From NCBI RefSeq assembly GCF_905220365.1, contig NC_061132.1, forward strand, positions 3,038,001-3,102,000: a DNA stretch of 64,000 bases, read 5' to 3'. The notes below the pieces were generated by a model. It was not told where the DNA came from and searched no databases. It saw only the letters and a program-made list of their open reading frames with translations. A program made the translations under genes and the position numbers. This stretch comes from Vanessa cardui. Taxonomy: Eukaryota; Arthropoda; Insecta; Lepidoptera; Nymphalidae. Positions 20,243 to 32,345 of this stretch are shown here, one piece after another (position 1 is the first letter of the stretch; each line of letters starts with the position of its first letter).

Positions 20243-23177
20243 TCTATACTTATAATAAATCTGTAGGAATGTCAATTCTGTACATGAAATATTTTTCCAA
20301 AATAACTATCAGAGGTTGAAAAGGGATCGATACTGATGGCAAAAATGCAATCAGTAAAATTTTTGTCTGTCTGTCTGTCTGTCCATATAACCGCTATGGA
20401 AACAAAAACTACTTGACGGATTTTAACGAAACTTGGTACAATTATTTTTCATACTCCTGAGCTGGTTATAGTATACTTTACATCACGCTTCAGTCAATAG
20501 GAGCAGAGCAGTGAAGGGAAATGTCAGAAAATGGGAGAAGATATTCCATATTTTAAGATTTCGTCGCGTGTACAACCTTAATGGTTAAAGCTACATAGAA
20601 ATTGTGTATTACGGAAATGTTCTCCTTAAAATTATGTAAAAAATATCCCATGACAGCCTTTGTCTATCTTTTATGGTTGACTCACAATAACACGTGTCAG
20701 TAAGTGTCACTCCCAATAGCTTAGTAGTTCGAAGCTTTCTGATTATATTTGTCTATTCCTGCGTTTATAACACTCTCAATCATCCCAAATGAAAAAAGTT
20801 AACAGTATTAACTATTAAATAAAAAAGAAGCATAGAAATCGGTATAGAAACACCAAAGTTATACATGAAATACGCTACTAATAAAGCTATCGCACGTGAA
20901 TACTAAATCTATACTACTATATAAATATCTAGAGTCTGTCTGGCACTTATTTTTGTCGTAATTCGTCATAAGTATTGTTTTTATGATTGACTGACATAAT
21001 TTTTACCATTTTAGACATTTTTGTCCGTCTGTATGTTCTGTTTATAACTCGAGAACAGATGCACCGTACATTTTTATAAAAATTGGTATAAAGGAAAAAC
21101 ATGTGCTTGCGCAAATGATGTGTGGATGTGTATGTATGTCTATCATCGATAAACTCAGAAACTATTTGATCGATCATTAAGATTAAATGAATAAAGAGAT
21201 TATGCTATCCCAATTGATGTAACTCGCCACTAGGTAGCGCTGCGATATAAATATATCAACACCGTTCAAGTGATTGTCACGAAAATGAGTACTTTTTTCA
21301 CGGAGAAAGTGATTATTTCATCCGTATTATTAAAAATAACCAACAGATGACTCTTACGAGTATCACGATGCATTTCTATGCCGTTTAACCGATAAGTATA
21401 TAATATGAAATAAAAAATGAAATCATCATTGAATCAAATAATTTATATAAATAGAAACCACGATGCCATTGAAGACATAAAAAATCGGAACATCAACAAT
21501 ATATGAGCAGCGTCATCCAAAAGAGCTACGGAAACAACATACCGACAAGAAATACATTAAGAAACAAATAGAATCCGAATTTCTACTTCGAGAGTTGCCA
21601 AAACCGTTAGTCAACGTAATGATCAAGTTCCAGATCTTCGAACAAGCATCTTCATCAAGAGATACTGAAAAACCTGACGAGCGAGCCCAACAACTAGATG
21701 ATCAACGATTAAAATAAACTAAGTAAAGAACTAGAACCAATCTCAATAAATCCCGATGTGATCATTGGTTCAATGAATATAGTATGCCCATATTATCACG
21801 CTATGATGTTTAAAATAAACTGCTGTTATAGCGCTACTCCACTGGCAAAATGTATTTACCACAACTGGTTGAACCAACAGAACCTCTTCTTATCTACGTT
21901 ACGGGAACTACTGAGGAGTCTGAATATTTCCTTAAGAATATTAGAAATTACAATTCTTCCTTTGAAATGACATCATTTGGAGCAACAAATATTGTACAAT
22001 TCAATAATTTCGCATCTACGTTTAAAGTGTATCATTAACTGTCTTAACAAAATGTCCAGTTTCTGGACATTTATTCCATGGACAACGTAGAAAAAGATTG
22101 ATCTTCGATGCATATTCAATACCACAACTAATCGAGAAATCATCGCTAAATTTAGGATTAGGTATGCTTTATGAAAATAAATGTTTAGTTAAAGATTTTA
22201 AAACTGCTCTGGAAGGTGAAACAACAAATGATTCAATTATTAATGCAGATAGAACGTCATTGAATGCAGAGCATGAAAGGCGTTTTAATGCTGCCGTAGC
22301 TCCTGAAGTCACAGCTGTAGTTGTCGGTACAGAATTTACAAAACGAGGTGTTGTTATCATTAAGCGACACAAAAACAATCAAGGTGTCGCTGAAACACAT
22401 CAATCGTATGACAATTATTACGATTATTCAATTATAGATGGATATCATCTCGGACTGTATCATAATATTCTCACGACAGGCTCTGTGACATGGAAGAGTT
22501 AGTTGTATGGATTTTTTTGCATATCGTATAATGATTAGAGATAATCAATCTAACCATATTCTGAAGTGTCGTCAACTGTTTTAACAATTCATTGTTGACA
22601 TGTACGCTATGGTCGAGAACGAACGATTAAACTACATTCGATACAACCTATCAAAACTCTGAGCCAAATAGTACATTTATTTACGAGATACAATATCGAA
22701 TGATATAGTATCTTCTGATATTGGACAAAGATCTTCGTACAGTGGAAGTCCAAGACATTACACGAATATACTTAGGATGCTTTGATGTACGTTCGCAAGT
22801 ATTGACAAGGTTGTAAATGTAATAACATCGATATTCGATAGAACCGGATAAAAGAAGACGTGTTGGTTTGATGCAAACTTTTACAGACTATAGTAATTTA
22901 ATTAAAATTTTTATCGTACCTATATAACATCGTATAAGTTTATGGGTGTTATGACCAATCTGCAACCTATCCTATCGAGAACATCATTGAAGAAGATGAA
23001 ATAGATGACGAATATTAAATATATTTTTTTTATAAGAATTTGATTAGATCTCGAATGTTTCTTGATTTGTTGCTTTATTATTTGTACATTGTTGATGATC
23101 AGTAATTAATTACAAAATGAAAAATTAAATATTTTTTTCTGCGACTAATGCCCAGCGAAGCGGGCGGGTATAGCTAG
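20243..23177 (+). mobile_element. Helitron, 2.9 kb, degenerate
   Basis: 5' end TCTATACTTATAATAAATCT with A before it; 3' end GCGGGCGGGTATAGCTAG with T after it. A-TC...CTAG-T is the Helitron insertion pattern. The interior holds broken coding sequence of the Rep/helicase protein (22098-22502 is the clearest). The 5' region has GTCTGTCTGTCTGTCC and an ACGGATTTTAACGAAACTTG stretch common in insect Helitrons. Confidence 0.8.
22098..22502 (+). pseudogene. Helitron Rep/helicase N-terminal domain remnant
   Basis: The 134-codon frame contains AEHERRFNAAVAPEVTAVVV, AETHQSYDNYYD and DGYHLGLY. These correspond to the conserved stretch of the Helitron helicase-like N-terminal domain in which a PEVAAVIVG-type block is followed by HRSYD and GxDGYH. 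The rest of the protein is fragmented and it is not functional. Confidence 0.75.
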
Positions 23178-23298
23178 TTGATAATAAAGATATAAACAAT
23201 ATATCAAATGATGCGCATGATATCTTGTAGTTCGTTTTAAAACAAGATAAACAAAATGTACCTTAATTATATTCGATGTTTAATTTTTCCTATTTACT

Positions 23299-23480
23299 GA
23301 GCTGATATGGCCCAATGGTTAGAACGCGTACCTTTTAACCGATGATTTCGGGTTCAAGCCCAGGCAAGCGCCACTATGTATATGTGCTTAATTTGTGTTT
23401 ATAATTCATCTCGTGCTCGGCGGTGAAGCAAAACATCGTGAGGAAACCTGCATGTGTCTAATTTCATCGAAATTCTGCCC
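23299..23480 (+). mobile_element. SINE, 5' part
   Basis: Same tRNA-derived family as at 9662: ATGGCCCAATGGTTAGAACG head, GTTCAAGCCCAGGCAAGC B-box region and CGTGAGGAAACCTGCATG body. It is cut off at about 23480, where a MITE relic begins. Confidence 0.8.
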
Positions 23481-23489
23481 CAAATCAAC

Positions 23490-23601
23490 TTTTAAGTCGT
23501 CCAATATTTTTCATTTCACTTTATTTAGGAGGACTCTAAAAAAATGTTGAATACGCAATTATTTTTATTACTTTTTAGTGCATATTTTTTTAAGTCGATT
23601 T
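23490..23601. mobile_element. MITE relic (GAAGTCGG family)
   Basis: CTTTTAAGTCGTCCAATATT, GTTGAATACGCAATTATTTT and the TTTAAGTCGATTTTTTTG end match the right arm of the MITE family. Confidence 0.7.
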
Positions 23602-23699
23602 TTTTGTTATATAAATATAAATATAGAATTACAATTACAAGCGATGTTATTGTATGACTTATGCCATAACAAGTACGACTGTATTAATATTATAAATAA

Positions 23700-23949
23700 A
23701 ATTTGCTACCAAGTACCGATCAGGCCACACATAAGAGCATGCCGCACTGCATCACTTTTTTCTTTACCAAAAACTCGTACTAATACTGGTAAACGCTCGC
23801 CCATGTATCGCCTGATCGAAATATACAATAAATATTTCAATGATGTAGATATCTTTATGAACACCCCTGGTTGTCATAAAGATATCTACATCTCATCTCA
23901 TCTCAAATCTATTCTGGATAAGTTGCAAGATTTTAATGCACTGTTATAA
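23700..23949 (+). pseudogene. Probable LINE reverse transcriptase C-terminus
   Basis: The frame reads RACRTASLFSLPKTRTNTGK, RSPMYRLIEIYNKYFNDVD and ends at TAA. An Arg/Thr-rich NTGKRSPMYRLIEIYN block resembles the end of ORF2 in non-LTR elements. It is followed by a T-rich region and AAATAAATAAA. Family assignment is uncertain. Confidence 0.4.
23842..23892. repeat. Perfect 19-bp inverted repeat inside the LINE frame
   Basis: GATGTAGATATCTTTATGA, 13-nt loop, exact reverse complement, followed by a TCATC repeat. The duplicated arm is unlikely to be original protein-coding sequence. Confidence 0.85.
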
Positions 23950-24378
23950 CAGAAGTCAAATAAACTTATGTAAGTTCCTAGTTAGAAACAACTTTTAACT
24001 AATAAGTAATTAATCCACTTTATTTTTCTTTTTTATTTTATTTTCTGTTTATTTTTTTTTTTTGTTTTTTTTTTGAGCTACCAAAATTGTTATTCTTCTA
24101 TTTATTTACTATACTTTAATTTATTCTGTCTACTTTAAAATTTGTTATTTCTCTTTATTTTTTTTTTGTTCATCAGTTAAATAAATAAATTATTTATACA
24201 TACAAATTAAGAAAAATATATAAAAATTGTATCGTCTATCTCTCAATAACTTTAGTAGTAATCTGTGGTTAACGGTGTTGGTTTCAAAATTATGTATTTT
24301 TAAATCTAAGCTTAGTATTTAGACCTATTGTGACGCTGTTTGTTAAACCCGAATAAATAAATAAAATAAAAAATGTCA

Positions 24379-24850
24379 ATTACAGTAACATAAACACGTT
24401 ATGGAAGGTGACTCAAATATCTATGTAACCTATAAATAAAAGATTCGGCCGAGTATCGCTAACGTGCTACTCAGAATTGTTCCGTTCCCTTCCGTTCCGT
24501 TACTTTGTCCTAGATCCTATGATCAGAAGCTTACCAAACTTTCACCAAACTACCTTTGAAGTATATTCTTTATAATAAAAACAGAATCAACAAAATTGGT
24601 TGGCGCAATTTTGAGTTTTTCACCTATTTTTTTATCGCGCACATACATAATGTAAATTTAAGACTTATATCGTTTTCATAGGAATATCATCATCGAAACA
24701 GGATAAAATTAAAATAGGACCTCACGGGAAGCACTACCTTTTAAACAAAAAAAAAATTATCAAAATTGGTCCTCCCAGTAAAAAGTTATGAAGTAAACAT
24801 AAAAAAAAATACAGACGAATTGTTACCTCCTTTTTGAAGTCGGTTGAAAA
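24379..24850 (+). repeat. Dispersed repeat, ~480 bp (CCTTCCGTTCCG family)
   Basis: Marked by GGAAGGTGACTCAAATATC, GAGTATCGCTAACGTGCT, TTCCCTTCCGTTCCGTTACT, ACGGGAAGCACTACCTT and the end GAAGTCGGTTGAAAA. Copies lie at 27915-28395 (+), 39540-40030 (-), 42808-42955 (-, partial), 54195-54550 (+, partial) and 55494-55685 (-, partial). No coding sequence; class not determined. Confidence 0.8.
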
Positions 24851-26694
24851 TAAAGCAATTGTGTTTTCATAAACAATAAGATTTTTATAATTGAAGTAAT
24901 TCGATTTTTTGGTGTATCATTTGGTGACATACAAAGATAAAATATGAAATTATATATTGTTATCAAAATAGTTTGAATAAAATACAAAATCTTAAGGATT
25001 ATACTGACTCAATCATAATCGATATAAATATGATACAATGTCCGAAGATAAAGATAATATTTACTTTACTGACAGGATTTTGATGAGACAGTTCTAAGAT
25101 TCTCACAAGTCTATAATTACAACTCGCAGAGGTATTTATTAATATTAACGTATTGACAATTTTTAGATTCTTTTCTATTTTCGGAGGCATTATTTTTATT
25201 GTTCGGTTCGTATATGGTTTACTCATCGTACAATTACATCACAGAATTGTTTGGTGTAGTGTTTTTATACAATTAATAAATGGCCATTAAATTTTAAGCG
25301 AGAGTTTTGACTTTTAAATATAAAAAAGTCTTAATTCTCGAAAAAAAAATCGTCATTTTTTGGCAAACATTGAAATTGTAACGATCGATATCAATAGTCG
25401 AACAAATAAAAAATTTATATAAAAAAAAATCATAGACGTCACATAATAATTTGTTACAATAATAAAATCAATCAATTTCGAATACATTGTTAAGTAACTG
25501 TGATTAAAATCTCGACACGGCCTTACTTGTAGTCGTTGTTTAAGTAAACAATGATTTCTCTCTGTCTTTCATCATTGATTTGACATTTAAACGAACAGGA
25601 CGCAGCAGAACAGGTGTAGTGATAAAATCGTAAAATAAATAATAATAATCTATTAATGAACATTACGAATTTCAGTTTGTTATAATTGGTTTTAATATTT
25701 TGTAATAAATTTATTTTGAAGATTTGGTGTATTTTTGTTTTGTTTAGAGGACCTTTTCTAAAATATTATATACTAATTTCCGCTAGACAACTTAGTTGCT
25801 TTGTAAGTAGGGGTTTTTGAATGGTACTCTATATCGTTTTATGTAGTCTAGGTACCGTGTATGCAAAGTTTCAAGATAGTCGGTTAAATAGAACGTGATA
25901 GTTAAAAAGTAAGAATAAAACCACTCACGTCAACATATACATACGTAATTAGTTCGTGTATTACGTTATGAAAAGTCGTTTAACAGTAATACGAGTATGA
26001 CGCATGTTATAAATGTGTTCAGCTCGAAATACATAGAAATTAAATAACTTAGGTATACATTAGTCGATCGCCCTCTGCCAGTCGGCCATGTTGATAATAT
26101 TGAACCTTTAGTGAATTTAACATTTAAGTCACTCAGAACTATGGCACGGGGATACACACCTGTTATTAATTCTTAAACTTTAAATCTGAATCTAAAATCT
26201 TAAATTTGAAATCTAGAATCTTAAAAGTAAGTGAGCAAATTTCAAAATGTTTGAACTTAATATTAATCATAGACGTATATTTATATCTGCTATATTATAA
26301 AGTTGGAATTATGTTGCTTTACCTTTAGCTGGTTTGCTTGTGGTAACACCCAGGACACAATGAGGATAAAGCTCCATATTTACGGCTGTGACATCTAATG
26401 TCATTAAAAGAAGATATTTGATTACTGGGAACTAGTGAGGGACATATTTTGCGGAGGTAACTAATCACAAACTAGTCAAGTTTGCGAAAAGTCTCAAGTA
26501 CTGCCTATCAGAAGCCAGACGAAGAAGGATTCATAAAAAGTGGAAAACATGATTTATATAAGAAATAAGAGGAACCGAATAGGAGAAGAGAAGGGTATGC
26601 ATATATGTTTTAATATGAAATTCACTGTTGTTTTTAAGTTCAATTAATAACATTTAAGACTATTATGGAGTAACAACAAATAACTATATCCCAT
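24851..26694. other. Intergenic, nothing recognised
   Basis: AT-rich sequence with no Gr motif, no SINE head and no long repeat match found by eye. A small minus-strand frame at 25966-26157 has no recognisable family. Confidence 0.45.
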
Positions 26695-27294
26695 CATAAA
26701 TAAAATTTTAACAAAAAGAAAAACCGACTTCAAACAAAACACTATTTTAAAACAAATGAATATGCACGAAAAAGTAATAAAAATAATTGCGTATTCAACA
26801 TATTTTTTAGAGTCTTCCTAAGTTAAATGAAATGTAAAATATTAGACTACTTAAAAGTCGATTAACGATTATATCATGTAGTTATAGTTATTGGTATATT
26901 TGGAGCCGGTTGCAGCTACGGTGCCCTTGCCCCAACAATCAAAAGAAAGAAGCGATACGAGCCCCTTGATTCATCCAGTATATTATTGTGTAAAAGGTAA
27001 TTTGTACAAAAACATATTTGTTAAAGTATTCTCGTATTGTTTTTTGATAGATATACTGTAGGGTTTTATTGGCTGACACCGACTCCAAATATAACAATAA
27101 TTATAACTACATGATATAATCGTTAATCGACTTTTAAGTAGTCTAATATTTTTCATTTCATTTAACTTAGGAAGACTCTAAAAAATATGTTGAATACGCA
27201 ATTATTTTTATTACTTTTTCGTGCATATTCATTTGTTTTAAAATAGTGTTTTGTTTGAAGTCGGTTTTTCTTTTTGTTAAAATTTTATTTATTT
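26695..27294. mobile_element. MITE with ~220-bp terminal inverted repeats
   Basis: Outer ends are AAATAAAATTTTAACAAAAA and its reverse complement. Each arm continues through AACCGACTTCAAACAAAACA, TGCGTATTCAACATATTTTT and TTAGACTACTTAAAAGTCGA. The core includes CAATCAAAAGAAAGAAGCG and CCTTGATTCATCCAGTAT. Further copies: 43546-44147 (complete), about 40660-41040, 42956-43180, 54001-54160 and 55687-56205. The left arm of the large palindrome ends inside this copy. Confidence 0.85.
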
Positions 27295-27640
27295 TTTGAT
27301 TTTAAGTGAAGCTGATGTTGACTAACTAATTTTTTTTAATATGGATAGATTAAGCGTTCCGTTTATATGAGTTAGAAACTATTTCGAGGACAATTTCAAA
27401 GGAAACTTGCGAATAAAGCAAAAATAGACTTTCGAAAATGCGGATTTAATACGTTACGCGGCGTAAACTACAAGGATCCCTCGAAAGAGCTGTAATCGAA
27501 CTCAGCAAAAAAACTTTGAAAAAGGCCAACTATATTTCGTACATTATATGACATCACATCACATACACAAAATTTGATTAAAGATAGTAAGAAATTCTGC
27601 CCCATATCGCACCCTAACTGCGAGCCGTATAGGAGTTCCA
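27295..27640 (+). repeat. Dispersed ~345-bp repeat
   Basis: Marked by AGCGTTCCGTTTATATGAGT, GCGGCGTAAACTACAAGG and CTGCGAGCCGTATAGGAG. It recurs at 42000-42344 (+), 40311-40660 (-) and 43186-43545 (-), nearly always between the MITE and the small Helitron. These three units therefore move or duplicate as a block. Confidence 0.8.
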
Positions 27641-27892
27641 TCACTACATAGTATAAAACAAAGTCGCTTTCTCTGTCCCTATATCTTTAAATCTACGCAA
27701 CGGATTTTGATGCGGTTTTTTTTAAAAGATAGTGTGATTCAAGGAGAAGGTTTGTGTATATAATACATGAACAATATAGTAAAGAAACACTGATAATTTT
27801 AGAAGTTTGCGATGTGATGTCGTATATAAACAAATTCTGTAGTATATTTAGTATCAGTATTGCACCCGTGCGAAGCCGGGGTGGGTAGCTAG
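27641..27892 (+). mobile_element. Non-autonomous Helitron, 252 bp
   Basis: Starts A|TCACTACATAGTATAAAAC and ends GAAGCCGGGGTGGGTAGCTAG|T, the Helitron A/T insertion pattern. Relatives at 30281-30528, 42345-42736 and degenerate at 49549-50127; mirrored at 40059-40310. Confidence 0.8.
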
Positions 27893-27914
27893 TTGATTAT
27901 AATATTCGACTATG

Positions 27915-28395
27915 ATAATTACATAAACATAACCACATTACGGAAGGTGACTCAAATATCCAAATAACCTATGAATAAAAGATTCGACCGAGTATCGCTA
28001 ACGTGCTCCTCAGAATTGTTCCGTTCCCTTCCGTTCCGTTACTTTGTCATGGATCCTGAGCTCAGAACCTTACCAAACTTTCACCAAATTACCCTTGAAG
28101 TATATATTTTATAATAAAAAAAGAATTATCAAAATTGGTTAACGTGATTTTCAGTTATTCACCAATTTGTCGCGCATATACATAATGCAAATTTAAGACT
28201 TATGTCGTTTCCACATGGATACCATCATCGGAAAAAAAAATAAAAAAAATGGGACCCCACGGGAAGCACTACCTTTCAAACAAAAAAATAATTATCAAAA
28301 TCGGTCCACCCAGTGAAAAGTTATGAGGTAACAAACATAAAAAAAAAAAAAAAAAAAATACAGACGAATTGATAACCTCCTCCTGTTGGAAGTCG
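27915..28395 (+). repeat. Dispersed repeat (CCTTCCGTTCCG family)
   Basis: Second copy of the family at 24379-24850, ending in a poly-A tract (28339-28358) and GAAGTCGGTTGAAAA. Mirrored at 39540-40030. Confidence 0.85.
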
Positions 28396-28570
28396 GTTGA
28401 AAAACAACGTCCCACGTTGTAGTTTAAGCTCTCTTAACTAATTTTATTTTATTCTATGTATTTAAATTGCACCTATATTGATAAATAACATACATTGGTT
28501 TAATCATAGTGCATAAGGGTATCGCACTTGTTCACTATGTTGTGATACACACATCATTCCCTCATTATGA

Positions 28571-29080
28571 TGAGCCGAGATGACCCAGAGGTTAGAACGC
28601 GGGCATCATAACCGATGATTGCGGATTCAAACCCCAAGCTCTGCTGAATATTCATGTTCTTAATTTGTGTTTATAATTCATCTCGAGCTCAGCGGTGAAG
28701 GAAATCTGTATCTTTTTAATTTTATAGAAATGCTGCCTGTGTATTCCACCAAACCACGCATTGGTCATGCAGCAGAGTTTTTGGCCAACGGGTGTGGTGT
28801 TTCGTAGATTTAGTGGCAAGATACCCTGCACCACGCGCAACAGCACATGATAGTGTAGTGTAGTGTAGTGTAGTTATAAGTTTAAGAAAATATGTATTAG
28901 TATATTTTTAAGATAATGTATATTATGTAGTTATATTTCTATGGGCCACTGTTGCCTGATTTAAGTAAACAAATAAAATAAATAAATAAATTGGAACAGC
29001 GTGGTTGAATATATTTCAAACCTTCTCCTTAAAGGGAGAGGAGGCCTTAACCCGACAGGGGGAAATTTACAGACTGTTGT
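28571..29080 (+). mobile_element. SINE split by a 5'-truncated LINE
   Basis: SINE head and body at 28571-28763 and SINE tail at about 28988-29080 (GGAACAGCGTGGTTGAATAT, GGGAGAGGAGGCCTTAA). Between them is about 225 bp ending AAATAAATAAATAAA, the look of a LINE 3' end. TTGG stands on both sides (GCATTGG|TCATG and AAA|TTGGAAC), fitting a target-site duplication. The same split SINE occurs in the right arm, so the nested insertion predates the palindrome. Confidence 0.75.
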
Positions 29081-29232
29081 TGTTGTTGATAATCCGGTAA
29101 GATGGCAAATCCAACTTGACCTGAAAGAGAGTACACAAAATAAGAAATAGCAGCAATAGCAGCAGGTCTACAATAAAGAATATTGTTCTCCCTCAGTAGG
29201 ATTCTTGATCTCATTTACCACTTTAGTTCCAG

Positions 29233-30276
29233 GCTATTTTGAACACAGTTAGCAAACTAATGTGCACGCCGTCTCGAGTGAAACTACCAGTTCTGTTTAA
29301 TTTCTATGAGTTCCAAATGCCTAAGTTCCGACCTCACGGTGTATGCGATTTCACGAGATCGTTTACGGCTGCGGTAAGATTCGAAATAAGGACCACATTT
29401 TCTGAATCGTCGTTTTTTACATTTGCTTAATTTATAGTTTTTGTGCTGATTATACGAACCATTACGGGTGAATTTACATAAGAATTATTAACATGAAGTC
29501 CTTATATATGCAAATATGAATTAAAAATACTTATTGTATATATATTGACTTCATGAAATATTAGCAGGAATACAGCACCATTCGTTGTATCGCAATTCCG
29601 ATCCTCTGATCCGGTTAAATGAAGGTTTTTGCAGTATTACTCTAAGGGCCAAGCTAACAGCAAATAGGACAAACATTAATTTAACATAAGGCATATTTGT
29701 ATCGTTTTATCGCCTCAGCTTTTGCCGCAGCGGTGCCGACTCTTAACATTGTTTCTTGGATATGAGACGGGGCCAGCGTTTCAATGCATATACAAGGGCT
29801 AAATATTGCCCTACTTATTGTCAATGCTATTACTTTATCTGGATTTTTAATACCAATTATAATTTCACTATTAGGGCCTATTTAGATAAAGTACGACACA
29901 ACTTAGATGTAGCATCGTCAAAATTCGTAAAACCGATCACATCCGAATTAAGTAGGCCATCCTAAATTATCTATAAATATATTTATTTCTTTCTTTTATT
30001 TATTTATGTGAATACGTTCTTTACACAAACGTAATAACTTCATATGACCTTTGAACTGATGTGAGAATCTATAGATGCGAACAGCTTCGAAAGTTGTGTC
30101 GTACTTTATCTATTAGAGCTCAGTGTCTCGAGCTCTAATTGGAAAAGTGCATATGGATGTCAGTATAAAGCAATTCTAATTTTCAGGTATTCGGCGTCAT
30201 GACTACTTTTTTGATCATCATAAGGCAGTTCAACATCAAAGATAACATTTATTCAAAAAACTATCTAGAACAATAG
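29233..30276 (+). pseudogene. Gustatory receptor Gr X, last two exons only (left arm)
   Basis: Exon 29233-29373 (141 nt, same length as Gr A exon 7) reads AILNTVSKLMCTPSRVKLP, YEFQMPKFRPHGVCDFTRS and donor GTAAGA. Terminal exon 30187-30276 reads VFGVMTTFLIIIRQFNIKD and stop TAG. Both frames are open and very close to Gr A exons 7 and 8, with the TTFLIIIRQF form of the Gr C-terminal signature. No exons 1-6 lie upstream, where a SINE/LINE cluster begins at 28571. It is a 5'-truncated receptor, duplicated in the right arm. Confidence 0.8.
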
Positions 30277-30280
30277 AATA

Positions 30281-30528
30281 TCAACACTACATAGTATAAA
30301 ACAAAGTCGCTTTCTCTGTCCCAATGTCCCTTTGTATGCTGAAATCTTTAAAAATACGCAATGGATTTTGATAGAGTGATTTAAGAGGAAGGTTTTTGTA
30401 TATAATACAGGGACAACATAGTAAAGAAACACTGATAATTTTAGAAGTTTGTAATGTCATATCGTTAAATTCTGTAGTACATTCAGTATGAGTACTGCAC
30501 CCCATGCGAAGCCGGGGCGGGTCGCTAG
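30281..30528 (+). mobile_element. Non-autonomous Helitron after Gr X
   Basis: Same family as 27641-27892, from A|TCAACACTACATAGTAT to GGGGCGGGTCGCTAG|T. It begins four bases after the Gr X stop codon. Mirrored at about 37421-37670. Confidence 0.78.
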
Positions 30529-30821
30529 TTTTAAATAATATTCAGATAAGCATAGTTGTTTTTACATAAATTAATTTTTTGTTTTCCTCATATTCATCAA
30601 TAAATACGGTATAAGAACGAGAAATGACTTTTATTTTACTAAGAAATACCTCGAACTATTTATCAAAAAGTTTCATCACATTCGCATATAGATTTTATAC
30701 TCACACAGCTAAGCCACTGAATCTACGGTAGTAATATCTTAAGGCAGTAAATATAACCATGAATTAAAATAAATCATACCTTTCACCTATAACTTAAATC
30801 GTTAGATCTAATGCTTAAAAG

Positions 30822-31092
30822 CTGAGATGCCCCAGAGGTTAGAAAGCATGCATCTTAACCGATGATTTCACGTTCAAACCCAGGCAAGCGCTACTGAATA
30901 TTCATGTGCTTAATTTGTGTTTATATTATAATTCATCTCGTAGTCGGCGGTAAAGGAAAACATCGTTGCGAAACATGTGTGTGTCTCATTTCATATTAAT
31001 TCTTCCACATGTGTATTCCACCAACACGCATTGGAACAGCGTGGTGGAATGTGTTTCATACCTTCTCCTCCTCCCACAGGCTGTTGTTGTTG
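30822..31092 (+). mobile_element. SINE, left arm
   Basis: tRNA-derived family: GATGCCCCAGAGGTTAGAAA head, CGTTCAAACCCAGGCAAGCG B-box, AGCGTGGTGGAATGTG tail and a (GTT)n end. Confidence 0.82.
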
Positions 31093-32178
31093 TTGTTGTT
31101 GTTCAATGCCATAGCGATATTTAGTAGTCATCATATTTAATCTAGCCTATACATGTTTCTGACTGTATGACGACATATGTATCTTTCCTACCTAGCCAAG
31201 ACAGTAGAAGCAAGTTCGTATTTAAATAACTGATAAATCTAGGCAAAATCGTTGAGATACAATGAAGCTGGAATAAATACCACTGTTCAAATAAAGCCTT
31301 TGCACTCAACCTTAAGACATCTTGAAAAAACAATAAAATTCAGTTTTAGGGGTCCCTCAAGGGTCAGTTCTTGGACGTTTATATTTCCTCATATATCATG
31401 TAGGTTGGCATACGAGCAAATAGGTGACCTGATTGTGTGAGTGGTCACTACTGACAATAGACAATGGAACTATAAGAAATATTAATCATTCCTTATATCG
31501 CCAATGTGCCACCAACTTTGGGAACTAAGATGTTATGTCCCTAATGCCTGTTGTTACACCAGCTCACTCACATCGGTGCACAAATATTGAGTAGTGATAT
31601 TTGGCGGTTGGCTAACTGACGAGTTGATGGTACCTATCCCGAGGGGTTACACAAAGTAAGTATGATTTGCATTAATTTCCTAGAAGGTAATAAAGTTTTG
31701 TTATAAAATCAAAATAAAAGTAAGAATTAAATAATTGGAATGTTATATTGTTGAAGTGAAAAACAACCTAACGTCAAAAATGTAAAAGCTGATTTACAAT
31801 TGTTCAATTTACGAGTATCGATTCAAATGACATTATTACAAAAGAACGCTTATCGAAAGATTAAGAAGCTTTAGTTAAAAGGTAGTATAACTTAAGTATT
31901 GTTTGTATAGATTGTTCTAGATAAGAATCATTTTGCAGTTAATGTACATGTTGCTATGTAAATTAACTACAATCATTAATGGTAGTGTATGGCAATAAAG
32001 TCCATGAAGTCTAGCTCAATCAACTTCCATTAAATGCAGCGATGAAATTATTCCAAGCTAGCAAAACCATTAATTTAGACCTTATCAACTCTTTTGCAGA
32101 AGAAGGTGTAAAACCAGTTTTTTCATCATAATATATATATTTAACTGAATTTCTATTCTACTCCAATATTTATTGATT
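31093..32178. other. Palindrome arm filler, no gene recognised
   Basis: Includes a worn fragment at about 31430-31580 (GTGACCTGATTGTGTGAGTG, ATGTTATGTCCCTAATGCCT) resembling the LINE 3' end at 57770-57980. Mirrored in the right arm. Confidence 0.45.
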
Positions 32179-32345
32179 CTACTACCATCGATTCGATTCT
32201 TATCACCTTTTGAAAGCGTGTCAGTTTATAATGACAAAACAACAGACATCAGTACGCATCGGAACACACGAGTCATACGCTGAACGAGAACTTGCGTTTT
32301 GTCGATACCTACTAATGGTATAAATGCAAAGGAGACTCTGTCTCT
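32179..32345 (+). promoter_or_regulatory. Putative Gr Y promoter block with TATA box
   Basis: Conserved between Gr Y (both arms) and Gr Z: CGATTCGATTCTTATCACCTTTT, split here only by small changes, then AACACACGAGTCATACGCTG, GTTTTGTCGATACCTACTAA and TATAAAT at 32319-32325. Intergenic sequence conserved at this level next to paralogous first exons suggests a core promoter. In Gr Z the TATA is about 250 bases before the ATG. In Gr Y about 675 bases separate them because of inserted sequence. Confidence 0.5.
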
